A stretch of 64,000 bases of DNA from contig NC_072462.1 in the NCBI RefSeq assembly GCF_027596085.1, forward strand, positions 18,650,421 through 18,714,420, given 5' to 3'. Shown in pieces: positions 1-13,800 of this stretch. The stretch is from Anoplopoma fimbria. Lineage: Eukaryota > Chordata > Actinopteri > Perciformes > Anoplopomatidae. Below the pieces are notes generated by a model. That model was given only the letters and a program-made list of their open reading frames with translations. It did no database searches and was not told the origin of the DNA. Every line of letters starts with the position of its first letter. Position 1 is the stretch's first letter. A program made the position numbers and the translations under genes.

Positions 1-1699
1 GTCTGGAAAGCAGCCACACAATAAATGCGGTTTCCAGTGATAAGTACATGAATCGTTCAGGTTGCTGCAAATATTTCCCAGAGTATATTTCATTGTGGAG
101 ATAGAAGACTTAGAATACCAGTATATCTTAAATCAATGTGAGATCATCTTCAGGGATGTTGTGTGACATATTGTATTTTTAGATACTTTAGTCCATTCAT
201 TTTCATTGACAAAGCTCTAAAAATAAAAAATATGCAGCTCCCCTCGGCTTTATGGAGCTAACTGTACATTTCCTGCTCAACATTTCTGCTCAACACCAAA
301 GTGTGGTTTTTGGCTGCGGTTTTCAAACAGCAGACAGACAAATAAGGGACTAGGTGGTGAACATCATGGAGCTAAGGACCTCAGGAGTTGGTTGAGACCA
401 AAAATAGAGATAAAAGAAGGACTGACATAACATGAACATGACGTATCATCAAATGACACAACTTGGTTTTGCTGCCTCCACTTTGCTTAAAATAACTGTT
501 ATTGCAGGTTTAACTAATTATTTTTCATTATCAATTCATCAGTAACTTTTTTGATCCATTGTTTAATTGTTAGTTTTTAGTCATTATTACACAATAATGC
601 AAAACATATGAGAAGGTGGGACAAAGAGCATTTGGAATTTTGCTTGATAATTTACTTAAATGTTCAATCAGTTGTCAAAATCGTTGTGAATTAATAAAAA
701 AATGTCTTGATCAGTTAATTACTAAATATTTTCAGCACTGTACTGAACAAAACATATAGCAAGATTTTCCTCCCCAACAAATTGAGTCAGATTAGTCCAT
801 AAATACAACAGTCAGACTCGGCCTGGCCAGCACTGTATGTTGTTTCACTGTCTGGGGTACAGAGGGATTCTGATCCACTTGGTTGTTGTTTACACTTTAC
901 TCAAATATGATTTGCCTCGGCAGCTAGTCTATGTTTAACCCTGAAGAGATAACAGTAGCCCCAGCGATTACATAACTCCAACAACATGTTTTCCGCAAGC
1001 ATTTGCTTTATACTTCACCGTCTTGTCTTGTCTTCCCTGTCTCACTCATCCTTTTTCTCAGTGTGACTCATCTTATTCCTGTGCTCTCTTTACTTATCTA
1101 TCCCCCACCCGTCTCTGTCACTTCATCTCCTTTCCTCATCTCTCAAAACCCTTGCATATTTTCCACTCCCAATTTCACTCAGATGTCCGTCTCCTCTTCC
1201 CCACCCACGTCTTCCCCTTCTACTTTGCTTTTTTCTGTATAAACCTTGAATTGCATGAAAATACCCACCACCAGAGACGTAGTCAGGCCTTATCATTTAG
1301 AGCAGGTACTGCGGCATTTTTGTGAGTTTCCAACTGCTGTGCATTGACAGATGTATCACCTTAGTTAGATTACTTTCAACATCCTTTGTTGTCATTCACT
1401 TTTGTCCTCTATATTCTTTTGTTTCTTACACTAATTACATGCATGTTTTGCTCTCGCTCTCTCTCATCTTTTCTCCCTCTCCTCTCTCTCTTTAAGTTCT
1501 TTGCCTTCCAAAGACCATGTTAGTTTGGTCAGAAGGCCAGCTAAGTGAAAAGCAGAGCTTAATCGCTCTCCACCTCCTCGTTGCTGTCTTTTCAATTATT
1601 TTCTCCTCCCACTTAGGACCATAGTCGTTTCTGCCTGCGGTAAAAACAGACAAGGACCATTTCTCACCTGTTTTTACCCTCTACTCTCCCCACCCTTAG
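1..1699. other. sfswap intron (upstream part), no exon recognised
   Basis: This non-coding stretch should be the 3' part of the intron before the first recognised sfswap exon. It is AT-rich, with a pyrimidine-rich block at about 1010-1210 and a CT-rich block at 1450-1500. A short segment near 340-425 resembles a dispersed fish repeat, but I cannot bound it. A possible 23-nt micro-exon at 1617-1639, between AG and GT, was considered and not accepted. Confidence 0.6.
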
Positions 1700-1896
1700 C
1701 CAAGCAGAAACTGGAAGACCGTCTAGCAGCTGCAGCCAGAGAGAAGCTGGCCCAGGCATCTAAGGAGTCGAAGGAGAAACAGCTACAGGCGGAGAGGAAG
1801 AGGAAGGCAGCGCTCTTCCTACAGACCCTTCGCAGCCCCTTCGCTGGGGAGCCTGAGTCCAAGAGAGCTGGGCTAGACCCAGCTGCACAGCTTGAG
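1700..1896 (+). CDS. sfswap: sfswap exon a: conserved basic helical segment
   Basis: The exon follows a CT-rich stretch ending in an AG acceptor at 1698-1699 and ends before the donor GTAGGT at 1897. It opens with two bases of a split codon, probably Ala because the codon reads G|CC, and ends in phase 0. The 65 complete codons encode a charged, Ala/Glu/Lys-rich, probably helical or coiled-coil stretch ([18 protein letters not shown], then [23 protein letters not shown]). This is the strongest match to vertebrate SFSWAP, just before the RS region. The exon ends in a less conserved Pro/Gly-containing linker. Confidence 0.94.
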
Positions 1897-4800
1897 GTAG
1901 GTGGATGGTTTATAAACTTTGGTCAGCATTTTGCCAAGTGTCATCATTGTGAATCATTAGTTATGAACTAGAAGCTTAGCCATATAATTTTCGCTCAAAT
2001 CATGACACAAGTGCCAAGTGACAGCCAAGTCACATGTTGAAGCAGGCACAGTGTTTTATTTTGCATAACCTTTGGAGCTACATTAGTATAAACAAAGTAA
2101 TGCTGTTGATAATTTGTGCATTTAATGACATTTCCAAAACGTCAGGCCCCTTTAAATTTTAATCTCCAAGACCAAATGTCTGCGGTAATTTAAAATACAG
2201 ACCTTGAGTAGCGAGATACAATATTCAGGCGTTCATAACATGGTTGACTCAAGTTAAACTGATCAATCAATCCTGGCTATTAGCGCCATTTAAGAGTTTT
2301 ACTGTTTGTGATGCTGAGAGAATACCAAACAGCTTCATGCTCGATAGCAGTTTGAGACATCATGTCAAGGGTTAAACCATTTTGGGCCCACTAAAATCAC
2401 AAATGTGACGTAAAGGGAGACACATTCCTGCTAGGTGTCACACTTTTACATCTGAACTCAGGGACAAATAGGGTGCTATGAGTCACCTGAGTGGGCTAAC
2501 TGCTACAAGTTGCTGTCATAATGAAAATAGCAGTAGTCTATGATGTCAGGGGGAAAATACTGTGTCCATTAATTGCATGTTTGCATTTATTGAATAAAGT
2601 GTTAGATCCTTAAACTGGAAGCATTGATGATTCAGTTTTATTTGTCAAGGCTGGCAGGCCCACTTTTTTTTTCTCAATATGCAGAAGCATGTGGTTATTA
2701 TACAATTTTAGCACAGAGCACACTAGTTTAAACAGACATTTTGAACTAACATACATACAGGCTCCATAGACCTTGACATATCTCCCTGCACATTTTACAA
2801 TTTCCGTACAAAGTTTGACGTTTTTTTCTGCAGTTAAGTCTTTGATCATAGTAGAGGTTCAGTAAATAGAAATTTCTATTATGTTTATTATTGATTATGT
2901 GCGAATGGAGTTGCAGGCATCTTCAGCTGTTAGGACCTGTGTATTGATGGCACTTTTCAGTTCATGTAACATGCAATAATAGATTAAGAGATGGATGTCT
3001 GGTTGCAGAGGGAATATTTTCATATACATCAGTCACATATATTGGGAAACGCCAATACATTTAAAGGTTATCTCATATTATTATTGAGCTAAGTCTGTGC
3101 TAAGGCTCAGCTTCAACTACTTTCCATGCATGAGCAGCTTTTAGCTTGGACTGTGACAGCAATTCCAATCAATCATCACTGAAAAGGGTGGGATTTGTAA
3201 GCTGAATAAGTTAATCACTACGCAGCTGTTGGCACTCATAAAGAAGCCTAGTATATGTTCCTCCTTGGCTCGTAATGTACTGTTTTAAACAAAGACTGAT
3301 TTAGAGGCAGAGGGTTGAATGTTTCCCGATATCTAATAAACTTGCTTTGTCGTCTTTGTTGGAGGTATGAGGTTCATTTTCTTATGATTCCATCCCAAAG
3401 AAGTCAGTGTGTTTGTGTTAGTTTTCATAATGCCTTATTGTTGTACGGTATGGTATGGTATTTATATATACAACACACTTGTTGAGTGGGCACTTGGGAG
3501 AGCTGATAAACCAAAGTGTACCAATGCAATTTTTTTTCTTGGTCCATTGCTGTTGTGGTTTGGACCATTTTTAAAAATATATATATATATTTTAAAGTGA
3601 TTAAACAATGGCCAACCAAATTTATTTTTGGCATTATAATATATTTTCATATTATCTGATAATGCATGCAATAATGCAGATTTTAAAAGCCAATTTGTCA
3701 TGTTAAACACGGAACAAAAAAGGCAAGAATACTATAAAGTGTAAATAAGACCCCGTGGTGGTCATTTGATGTGTAGATTGCCTGTCCATTTGATGGATTC
3801 ACCATAGCAGCATCTCATGTGAGCCCAACTGATGCGCGGTGAACTGGCCTATTGCCGGTTCGGCCAGGTGGCAGTGGGCAGGCTCCTGTCAATATTGTGC
3901 CAACTCTGTCACTCTTCTCCAGATGTTCTGAAGGAACTTCCAACATCCAGGACTTAGGCTTATTAATGAATACGTGGATGTTATTGATGAAAGTATGGGA
4001 AGATAGAGATTGTGGGCTTATGTTGGCTGGTGCTCAGCATACAAAGTGCTGTATGTCTTAAAGGACTTTACAGAGGTTTTTGTTTTTTCTCTATCCAACC
4101 AACATTGTTTATCAGTAAGCATTGGAGAGTCAATGTTTAAAAGAGACTTTCCATCAGAACAGATTTGAGTGCATTAGGTTCTTGGACAGTGAAATGGAAA
4201 ATAACATGGGCAATGACATTGCAAGATTGAAGCAATTACTTGAGTACAGTGGGACTTTATTTTCTTCTATTTTTTTCTCCTTGATTCTATCAGATGGCAC
4301 AAGGGTGCAAGCATTTGTAATGATTTGTTCATACAAAGAAGCACTTTAAATAACTAATGTTACCTGAATACAGAGCAAGCGAAGGGAGATCGGAATGGCT
4401 TCAAGGTAATTAGCCATAACTTCTAGTTGTGGTGAATATGCTGCCTGCAGCATTTTGTAAGTTGATGGTGTATTTTGGAAAGCCTGAAAAACAGGATGGC
4501 GTAATATAGTGAAGTATGTTGGGGCTGTAGGTTTGAGGACGAATGTGAATGCTGATGCCATGTCTTTGTAGAGTTGGCAAAATGCTCTGCCTTGGATCTG
4601 TTCATGTAAGCTTGACATGTTCCCCATAGTGCTCATCATGTTGTTAATGCATCAGCACTGTAATAAGTACAGTAAGCTGTCATGAGTTAACAGTAGAGAG
4701 TCACCAATCAATCGGCCACCCGTCCAAACCAGACGGTTGTCAGCTGATTGGCCATGACAGGTGACTGGCCCATCAGACTCATATATATATTTTTGGGCAC

Positions 4801-7800
4801 ATTCTTGCCGCATGATTGTTTTACGCCCCAAACACATACGTACTGTCATTGACAACATGTATGCCGCGACCCAGTGGAAGGCCTGGTACACAGCACAGTC
4901 AGCCACACACGCTCACGTCATGTCGACAGTGCGGAAGTTACTCAGCGTGAGTAAAGGAGACATAAGGCTTTCAAATTGTAAAAACTGCAAGTCCAAAGTA
5001 AGCAGTGGAGGAATAACCTCGAAAAACAAATGACTGTTTTTTTGTGACCATACAATTGCATTTCAATTTTCCATGATAGAAAAGTTACAAAAATGTTTGT
5101 GTATGCATTCAATTTTAGTTATAAAAAGAAAGAAAATCCAAAATCCAATTCAGAATTCGGTCAAGAAAACAATTGATGCATCTCTAGTAAATACAACCTG
5201 TTGGATGAACATTACAGGCCTAGGCCTCTTTTCTTCTGTAACTTTTGCTGTGTCTTTGTCAGTTTTTGTTACTGAAAACATAGTTTTGAGAGTAACCAAA
5301 TGTCGAAGTAACGTTTTAGTTATTTTTCAAATGTGTACTTTGAAATGCTGCCATTGGTATTTAGCCTATACCTTGCGTTTCAGTACTGTTGTCGCAGTAT
5401 AGAATAATATACTGTTGATGAACCTCACGGACAGTTTCCATTTGTGATCACATTCACATCACTAAACTCTACTAAGCAATTATAAAGTTTAATAATGAGA
5501 ATATTTCCACAAGAAGTTTCTCGCCATCATCATGCATGTCCAAACATAACCTCTTATGAAATAACTATCAGTTTTGCCAGATTAGATTGACAATTCTCCA
5601 CCCAATCACAATATGCGTTAATCCACCACCTGAACCACCAGACCTCTGTAGCCCACTCATCACTTCTGCTTGAGGCTAGCTGCTCCAGGCTATATTACCC
5701 AATATTAGCATAACACACCTGGATCTCTTGCATTAAGGCTGTTGAAGGCATCAAGTTTTGACAAGGAAGAATAATGCATAGAATAAAAAAGACAATACCT
5801 CCAGTTCTGCTGCATCGATTTAGATATTTGTTCTTTGAGCTCTCCATCGTCACTCCTCACACTATTAAAGTGTTGAATTTTTTTGTCAGTCGGGCAAAGA
5901 TTACTATCATAAATGTTTCTCTTGTGTTCATTCAGACATGAAAGTACAGTTACGGAATGAGCCCCAATGCCCAGTAGGGGAGCAGTGGCAGCACTTAGAA
6001 CAACGATGAATTGAGAATAATGATATGAAGGAATAAGAGCGTTCTCAGCTCTATTGCAGGCCGCCATCAGTGATGGATTTTTAAACGTATTTTGCAGTCC
6101 ACGCCTTTGATTAATGACCATTTTAAGCATTAGGGAGGCTAGCGTGCTTCTCACACTGCATTTCCTAACATATTTTTCCACATGTTTCCTTATTAATTAG
6201 ATAGAGATGTTCTGCTGCCTAGCCTATTCTTTATTTTATCATGTCAGACAGTGCACAAGCGTAGAATGAAAAAGAGTATTTGATTATGTGCTGTTTGTAA
6301 AATGAAAATCCAGAGAAGCAGTGCTGGTCTCATAATTATTGTGACTATCGGCTGTTTTTGTGTGCTAAGACTAATTTAGCATGAGAGGATTCTCTCTAAC
6401 AATGTAAAAGTGTCTCTTTCACAGTGTTTCATAGTAAATTAAATGGATTTTCTTTTCTTTGAGCATGGGAGATAATAATGAAGTGATATTTTTATTATTG
6501 TGCTTTTACTCAAGCCAAAATATATATGCATTTTAAACTCTGTGACTTTTTTTTTTTAGCTTGTGCTGCTGTAGTTTCTTTATTATTCTTATGGCATTCA
6601 ATACAAAGCTGTGCTGTGTTGAAAGTGATACAAAATATAGATGAGTCCAACTGAGTGAAATTGCCAACCGGACTTTATCCAAAAAAGTGAATCAGGTATT
6701 AAATTGTAGTTCTAATTATTATTAGTTTTTTCTCTTTATTATATAGTATTGATTATTATTTTTATTATTGATAGAATGACCCTCCTGTGTTCCTCCTTTC
6801 TTCTCCTTTCCCATCTCCATGGATTGCAACTTTTTATTGTTACTCCCCTTACTGTCCGAAACTTTCGTATCTTGCCAGAGCAGGTGTGAGAGGGCAGACA
6901 CTTTCTCGTTCTGGTGTCGGGATAAGCTTCCCATATGTCAGTCCTAATTTTAATCCAAACCTTCGCTTACTATCATTTCATTATCTCTCCCTTAGCCCAG
7001 ACACCAGATAGCGTGCAAATAGAAAGGTGCAATAAATATTCTTCCTCTCTCCTCTTCCCTGCCTGTTTTTTAGATACGTATTGATTGTCTTCTGCTGTGA
7101 GCACTTTCTCTTTCTTTCCAGCCTTTACTTCTTTACCACATTTGCTTCCCACTTTCATCTTCTTTCATCATCTTCATTTCCCTATCTACTTCCCTCTGCC
7201 CCTCCCTGTCTCTATTGTTATGCTCCACCCAGTTCTTACACATTTTAGCAGATGGATAAGAGGTGGTTGATTGAATTGGAGAGATGGAAGTCACAGCCCT
7301 CGTTCATTCCCTTGCTGTCTTCCATATTCATCACTTATCACTTGGGCAGTCAATCCCTTTATATGAATGTTAGCATATAAAGTGTGCCATTTGATATCTT
7401 TCTTTATCTTACTGCCCTTCTGGTACCAGGAAAGCATACATATGTAACATGGGTAACCCCAGGAGCACTCTAAGACCCAACCCTGGAAGATAAAATCTGA
7501 CCTTGGAAGATTTAGCATCGTGTTTAATCCACTGATGGCCTGAAGCCGTCTCTTCAATGTGAATCCAGCAGCAGGTCAATCTTGTATGAGCAGACAGACC
7601 CACATTGGAGTAATTAGAGGCACTTCGCAGCTGACAGTTGTAACTCAGCGTGTAGCCAGAGGGCTGCACTGTTTTGTGTAACTCACACTTTTTAATCAGC
7701 TGAATGAGGATTTTTTTTTTCTATGTGAGACTTAGAGTAATAATTTTCCAACAGAGTAAGGAACCATGACTTTGCCTGAGCCAGCTGGTTATGATCCCAT

Positions 7801-10800
7801 TCATGCCCAGTTTAGTGCATTTATGTTCCTTATTTTTATCTCTTGACATTATTCCACCAACTTATTTTGTTTTAGCTACATATATGCTGCTGCTGATAAA
7901 GAGGGATACTGGCTGAATATAATCAATACATTGGCATTTTAAAAGAAAAGTTCCAGCATCCTAATGTGTCAGTTTGAACAATGCCTTCACTGATGTCTTT
8001 GCTCTCTCTTCTATTCTCACTATCTTTGTTCCTAGTTGCAAGAAGCCCTCTCTGTCCTGACTGACGCTGTGCCTCCTCAAGTGTCGTCTGCACCACCTGC
8101 GTATCCTCAGGATCAAAGACCAGCCGGGGAGAACAAAGGAGCGTATCGCAGCAGGGAGCCGCCATCCTCCTCATCCTCCCACACTACCTCCAGAGGAGCA
8201 GCAAGAGATCGCGACAGAGATCGCGACAGAGATCGGGACAGAGATCGGGAGAGAGATCGGGAGAGAGAGCGAGAGAGAGAGCGAGAGAGAGAGAGAGAGC
8301 GAGACAGAGAGAGAGAGCGAGAGAGAGAGCGAGAGAAAGATCGAGAGAGAGAACGAGAGAGAGAACGAGAGAGAGACAGAGAGCGAGAGAAAGAAAGAGA
8401 CAGAAATAGGGACAGAGATAGGGATAGAGACAGAGACAGGCACAAAGGGAGGGACAAAGACAAAAAGAAGAAAAAACACAAGAGGAGGTCAAGATCGAGA
8501 TCGAAGTCGAGGTCAAAGTCGAAGAGCAAACACTCCCTTCCCAGTGCCTACAAGAGATCCCGCAAGTCCCGGTAAGACCCCTTGGCCGTGCACTCGTTCA
8601 AAACTAACAGTGGCAGGGCTAGGAATCTCTACGTATCCAACAATTCATTTTGATCTTCATTCAAAGTGGTGTGCTAGGATTACACATACATATTTTTTCC
8701 CTGTGTGACTATGCCACTTTTTCGATTTAGCAAGATAAATGAACCTTTAGGACAAAAGACTGTGTGCTCAGTGTAGCTGTCCAGCTCTTGATTTGCCTCT
8801 GCTGCTGGTCGCTACAGTCGCAGCCCCTTGATAGGATATAGGATATTTTTTGGGGGTTTTTTATGGTGCTTCGCTGCAGAAAAAATTGACATTTGTTGTT
8901 TGGTAAGGATTTAAACCAAAATGCCTTTTGCCTCTCTGTTTATGCAATGCAAATAACCGAGATCTCTGAAAATACAACTTTCTCTGGATAGTTGGAGAAG
9001 CAGGTCTGTGATTGGTGCAGCTGCTGTATAAGACATTTAATGTGACAGACGGAGACCTAAGTGAATAATCACCCTCTGTTTTATATTTCACTTCAGCTGA
9101 ACCTTTAGTGCGTAGCACATTGTTCGAATATGAACAAAACCATGAATAGAAAATGAAGCATTTTTCTGCCTCTCTATTTCTTGTTATCTTTTCTTTCTCG
9201 TTATCATAAAGAAAACAGTAAATTTGGAATGAATTTATGAGACATTGATGAAAAATATGTAGTTGGAAAAGATAAAGATGATAAAAAAGGGAGGATTACC
9301 AATATGTACAAGAAGGAGCATTTGTATTAAGAATTAACTAAAGTGATCAAAGGTAGAGATCGGGCAGCTTTGTTTGTGCCATTTGTCCGTCAAATAGGCC
9401 ATTATTGACCAGCATGCTTTGTTTATCCACCCAGCACAAGCTGACATTAACTTTGCTGGCCTTTCCTTTATGGCTTTGTGTAAAAGGGGTATCATTTTAC
9501 CCTGGCTATTTCATGCCTGTAAATGATGTGCATGCTCTACATACTAGCAAGTGGAGAACGGAATCTAGTGCTACCCTTTATGCAAAGAAATCTGAGAAAT
9601 TCGTAAATCCCATATGTAGTCCATAAATATTTAATACTGTTTTCTTTTCAGACTAGTTCAGAAAAACAGTATTTACATATTTAAAGTCCATGTGATATGA
9701 TGTTCATAAAGATATTCACGCAAGTATGATATGTGTTTTTGTCCTGTGGCCCAGTTGCACTATATTGAGACCGTATTTAACTGCCTCTATGGGAGTTGTA
9801 CCACATCCACCTCAGCCAACAGTCTAATTGAATCACTGCACACAATGTTCTGGCAATTCCTGGTTTCAAGTTCCTTGAAAAAACCTCCTGATAGCTTGCT
9901 TCATTTCTTCCTCTTGCACCTCTGTCATTGTCTTATCACTTTCTTTTCACCCTCTTCTATTCGTGTTCTTCATTTCTAATGCATCAGCTCATCTAATAAG
10001 GCTCCGTCTTGTATAATTGAATGACTTTTCCTCCTCTTATACTTTCTTTGTCCTCCTGCCTGGCCAGATCCCACTCACACTCCCCGGGGAGAAGGGACAG
10101 GAGGGGCGCCTCATCCGAGAGGAGGCGTGACGAGAGAGAGCGGGAGCGCCATCATCCCAGCAGCAGCTCTAACCTGCCCAGGGGGCATTCCAGATCCAGG
10201 TAAACCTAACAACAGCAGATGTCATCAGTCTCCATTGAGAGAAAAAAAACATGGGGTCTTTTATCACTGCAAACATTGTTTATTCCACCTGTCAAGGCAG
10301 GGAGATGAAATGACATTTGCACAACAAGGTGTTAATAATATTATTAATAATGTGTCTGTATAAGAGTATATTTAGCCAACTTCCCTATAAGGCAGATACT
10401 TAATCCCCAAATGACCACTGATGGAAACTGCAATGGACAGCTTGTACTTGCATGAATTTAAAGTAGGGCTTTGCTGAATACACAAGCACTGCCTCCAGAC
10501 AGTATTGCACGCCCTTGATGTATTGTGTATCGTATGGTGTTACTGCTTGAATCTGCAATGTTTCAGTTCCTTCTCACATTTGTCTCCAAGGTCCCCTGCT
10601 GAAAAAAGGAGGACCTTCTTGTCATCCTCAGGACAGATGCAAATTGTGGGTTCCTCTCTCTCCCCATGTTCCTCACCCGGCAGAGTTTTGTCCCCGTCAG
10701 CTAGCCCCGCCTCCAGCCTGGCTCACTCCAGGTAACCCTTTACACGCCTGTCAATCAACTGCTTTCCTAGGTATAACTGAACCTCTCTTTACTAAAGAGG

Positions 10801-13800
10801 ATTTACAGCCAAGGAAATTGGTACAATTAATATTAATTTTGCTTTTAACGTGTTTAATTTAGACCAATAGATCTATGACTAGATCTAGGTCTTTGGACTA
10901 TGAATAGATCTAGGTCTTTGGACTATGAATAGATCTGGGTCTTTGGAGCTTCCGTCTATCATGAAACAAACAGAACACAGCAGTTGGCTATTATAGCAAA
11001 CTGTCAAGACTGTACTGATACACCCTGTCAAAGACCAAACTGAGCATGATGATGAACACTAACTCTTTCCTAAAATAACGTTTTTACTGTTACTGTTGTG
11101 AAATAACATTTTTTCCTCCAAATGTTGAAGTGGTGTGCATTGGGCTGTAGTAAAGGCGATAAAAGAGTATGGAGGGTGGTGTGTTTCCATTTAGCCTTTA
11201 AAAAAACAAAAAAAGAAAACGGCAAAAGTGTAAAGAATGGAATGTTAGCTGCAAAACGGAACCATACAAAAGTCACCCAATTTTACTTCCAAGGACAATT
11301 TTGCAGAGATAAAAAGGGATTGGGGAATTTTACACTCCAGCAACTCCAACCAAACCAATATAACATTATGTTCATTACACACATTATTCCTCATCTTAAA
11401 ACCATTCAACTGAGACATAATGTTTGAAAATATGAACAATAAAGCCACTATCTAACCTCTGTCTTGCTTGTCCAAGTATAAACTAAATAGCCAAACAGTG
11501 TTATATTCAGCCTCAAAGATTCTTGTTTTAAAACAAGTGCCCTGGAATAATGAAATCAGCCAGAGAGGCAGAGTACGACCAGTTGCATTCTCATCCAACT
11601 CATGGAGCTTTACAACATAAACTTGATTAGCTAGCTAGCTACAGCAAAAAGAACTGCCAGTGGCAGTTGTAATTCCAACTGGCAAAATAGATTGTCGCCG
11701 GTGAGACATGAGAAGCCTACTTTTATCTGCCCCTGTCTGTAATCAAGTACGCATTCTTTTACAAAATGAAAAGAGGGGGAATTTTTTGTGGTAAATCTGC
11801 AATGACTATTGTACACTGTATTGCTGTTTGGCAGAATAGAAAGCAAGTTTTAATCATTTTGCTTCAGAATGATCAATATATATAATTTTCATCCAGCATT
11901 TCTCTGCATAACAGTTTATTTTTATCCCAAAACATGTGTTGAATACAACTGAAATACATCACAACGGCATCTATTGGTACTTTGCAAAATGTCAGGCCCC
12001 ATTTTGGGGGATAGAAAACCCAGGATCTTATAGATCTTTGTTTAATCTATAACTTTGACAAGTTCGTATGCATGTATCTCATGTTAAACATTTGCTTTGT
12101 ACAGAATCTAATGATTATTTTGCTACCTTGCCTGAGAGTTTGCAAAAACTTTATACATAAATGCATATTGCCTTCATGCAACTTCAGTCTTTCCAAGTTG
12201 AACACCGTGGCCAGATATTGCCTATCAAGGCAGCTATAGATATTTGCCTGAATCACGTAAGGCAGTTTCTCTCCTAATGTGCAATTATATTACCTAAAGG
12301 GAGCGCTCTCTTGGGGATAAAGCCCTTCTATTATATCCTTTTGTAGGACATGACAGGGGAACAAATTGGAGATCAGCGTCTTTGGATTTATTCTTGGTGA
12401 AACCAACTACACAGCAACTCTACATTATAGCAATTATTCATTTATACCAGTCTGTTTAAAGGTGAAGTTTAAAGGAATGTTTTATCTTTCTCTAAACGCA
12501 GTTGCTATCTACAAAGGACCTCAGATTTTTAAAATGGTGCTTTGATCAGAGCCTATCCCGGATGACGTATTTCCGGTCTGATGTATACTATCTTTGTGAA
12601 TACAAAAATCTAGTAGGTTAAGAAGTTTGGTCTTGTCCGTTGTGTCCAAGGAATACTAAATCAAGTATAGACAGGAATGACTTAAGCGTTAAGTATAACA
12701 AGCAAGTGATATATTGGTGAAGAGCCAACATCTTTCGCCTCAAGGTCGTAAGGCACAAAGGTATTCCTGGCAGTGGACAAAATCCCCTCTGTGGTCTTCA
12801 GGTTGTTGGTTTGCTATTTAAAATATTCCAAAAAAGACACAAATAAAGCTTCATACATTAACTTCTGAATATTGAAGGGCTATATGGGTTGCAAGATAAA
12901 CATGAGGCTAAATCACTCCCCACCTATCCATCCCATTCTGCTCCTAAACAAAAGGTATGGCCGCTGTACTACAGGAACTGAAGTAAGGCAAGCCTTTTCC
13001 AACACCAACCAGGCTTTGCTTTGGTACACACCAACAAATAAAGCAGTCACCGCTCAAACTTGACATGTGAAACGGTACCAAGTTTACTAAAGTGTAATGC
13101 ATTCTTCTTTTTTTTCAAATTATTATTACTTTCTTTTAACCTAATCCTGCAGTTTACCTTCAAGATGGGAGCTGTGTGCAGAGTGTTTTTGTACAGCGTG
13201 GAATGGTCAGTGAACAGAGGTGATGATTAGTGGGATGAAGGAGTGTTAGTCAATAATCTAGCAAAGAGCAGAAGAAAGTTGGATTGTTAACAGACACAGA
13301 AATGCTGCCCTTCACATTGCATTGGGCCCTATTACTGCAAGCAGATGTTAAATCATGCAGACTCTCAAATCTTGTTACATGTTGAAGTAGTTATTTTCTC
13401 CAGAGGATCAGTCTGGAGTCTCAGACCATCCTTAGAAACAAAATACATTAATTTCCTCATTTAATCCATGTAACTCAATTGCGTTAAGTGTATAAATCTG
13501 GTAGCTTTCTCTGCATAATAGTTTATTTTCGATGTCACCTCCTCCCTTGGGGTTGAGGAAATGGTTTCAGTCCCCCAGATTGTTGGGTTAGATCCATGGT
13601 TTGCATTTACATTATGACATTGCATGCTCAAGATTCTTGGCTCATTTAGCAGTCTAATGTTCTGCAATGCTCAGTTTTAGAGCTTGGTTGGTTTGGCCGA
13701 CATACAATAGACTGCAGGGACATATAAGTGTGTAGATAACATTGAGTGCTGCTGCAGCTTATAAACGACTGGACTTTGAGTTTCAGTGCACAAGCCCTTT

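Larger units (their letters stand above)
1897..8035. other. sfswap intron, 6.1 kb
   Basis: The intron has donor GTAGGT at 1897 and acceptor TTGTTCCTAG ending at 8035. It is mostly AT-rich DNA without supported genes. It contains a weak BED/hAT-like fragment at 4761-5033 and an unexplained 158-codon open frame on the minus strand (5705-6181). Pyrimidine-rich sequence lies around 7085-7215. No RNA gene was recognised. Confidence 0.7.

Noticed and set aside
1617..1639. 23-nt micro-exon between TTAG and GTAAAA that would keep the frame into the first sfswap exon
   Set aside because: The frame fits, but the encoded residues do not resemble SFSWAP and the donor is weak. An upstream exon outside the window is the simpler explanation.
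8113..8529. Long minus-strand frames (138, 110 and 102 codons) full of Ser-Leu repeats
   Set aside because: They are the reverse complement of the RD/RE-coding purine repeat of the sfswap exon. The repeat lacks stops in several frames.
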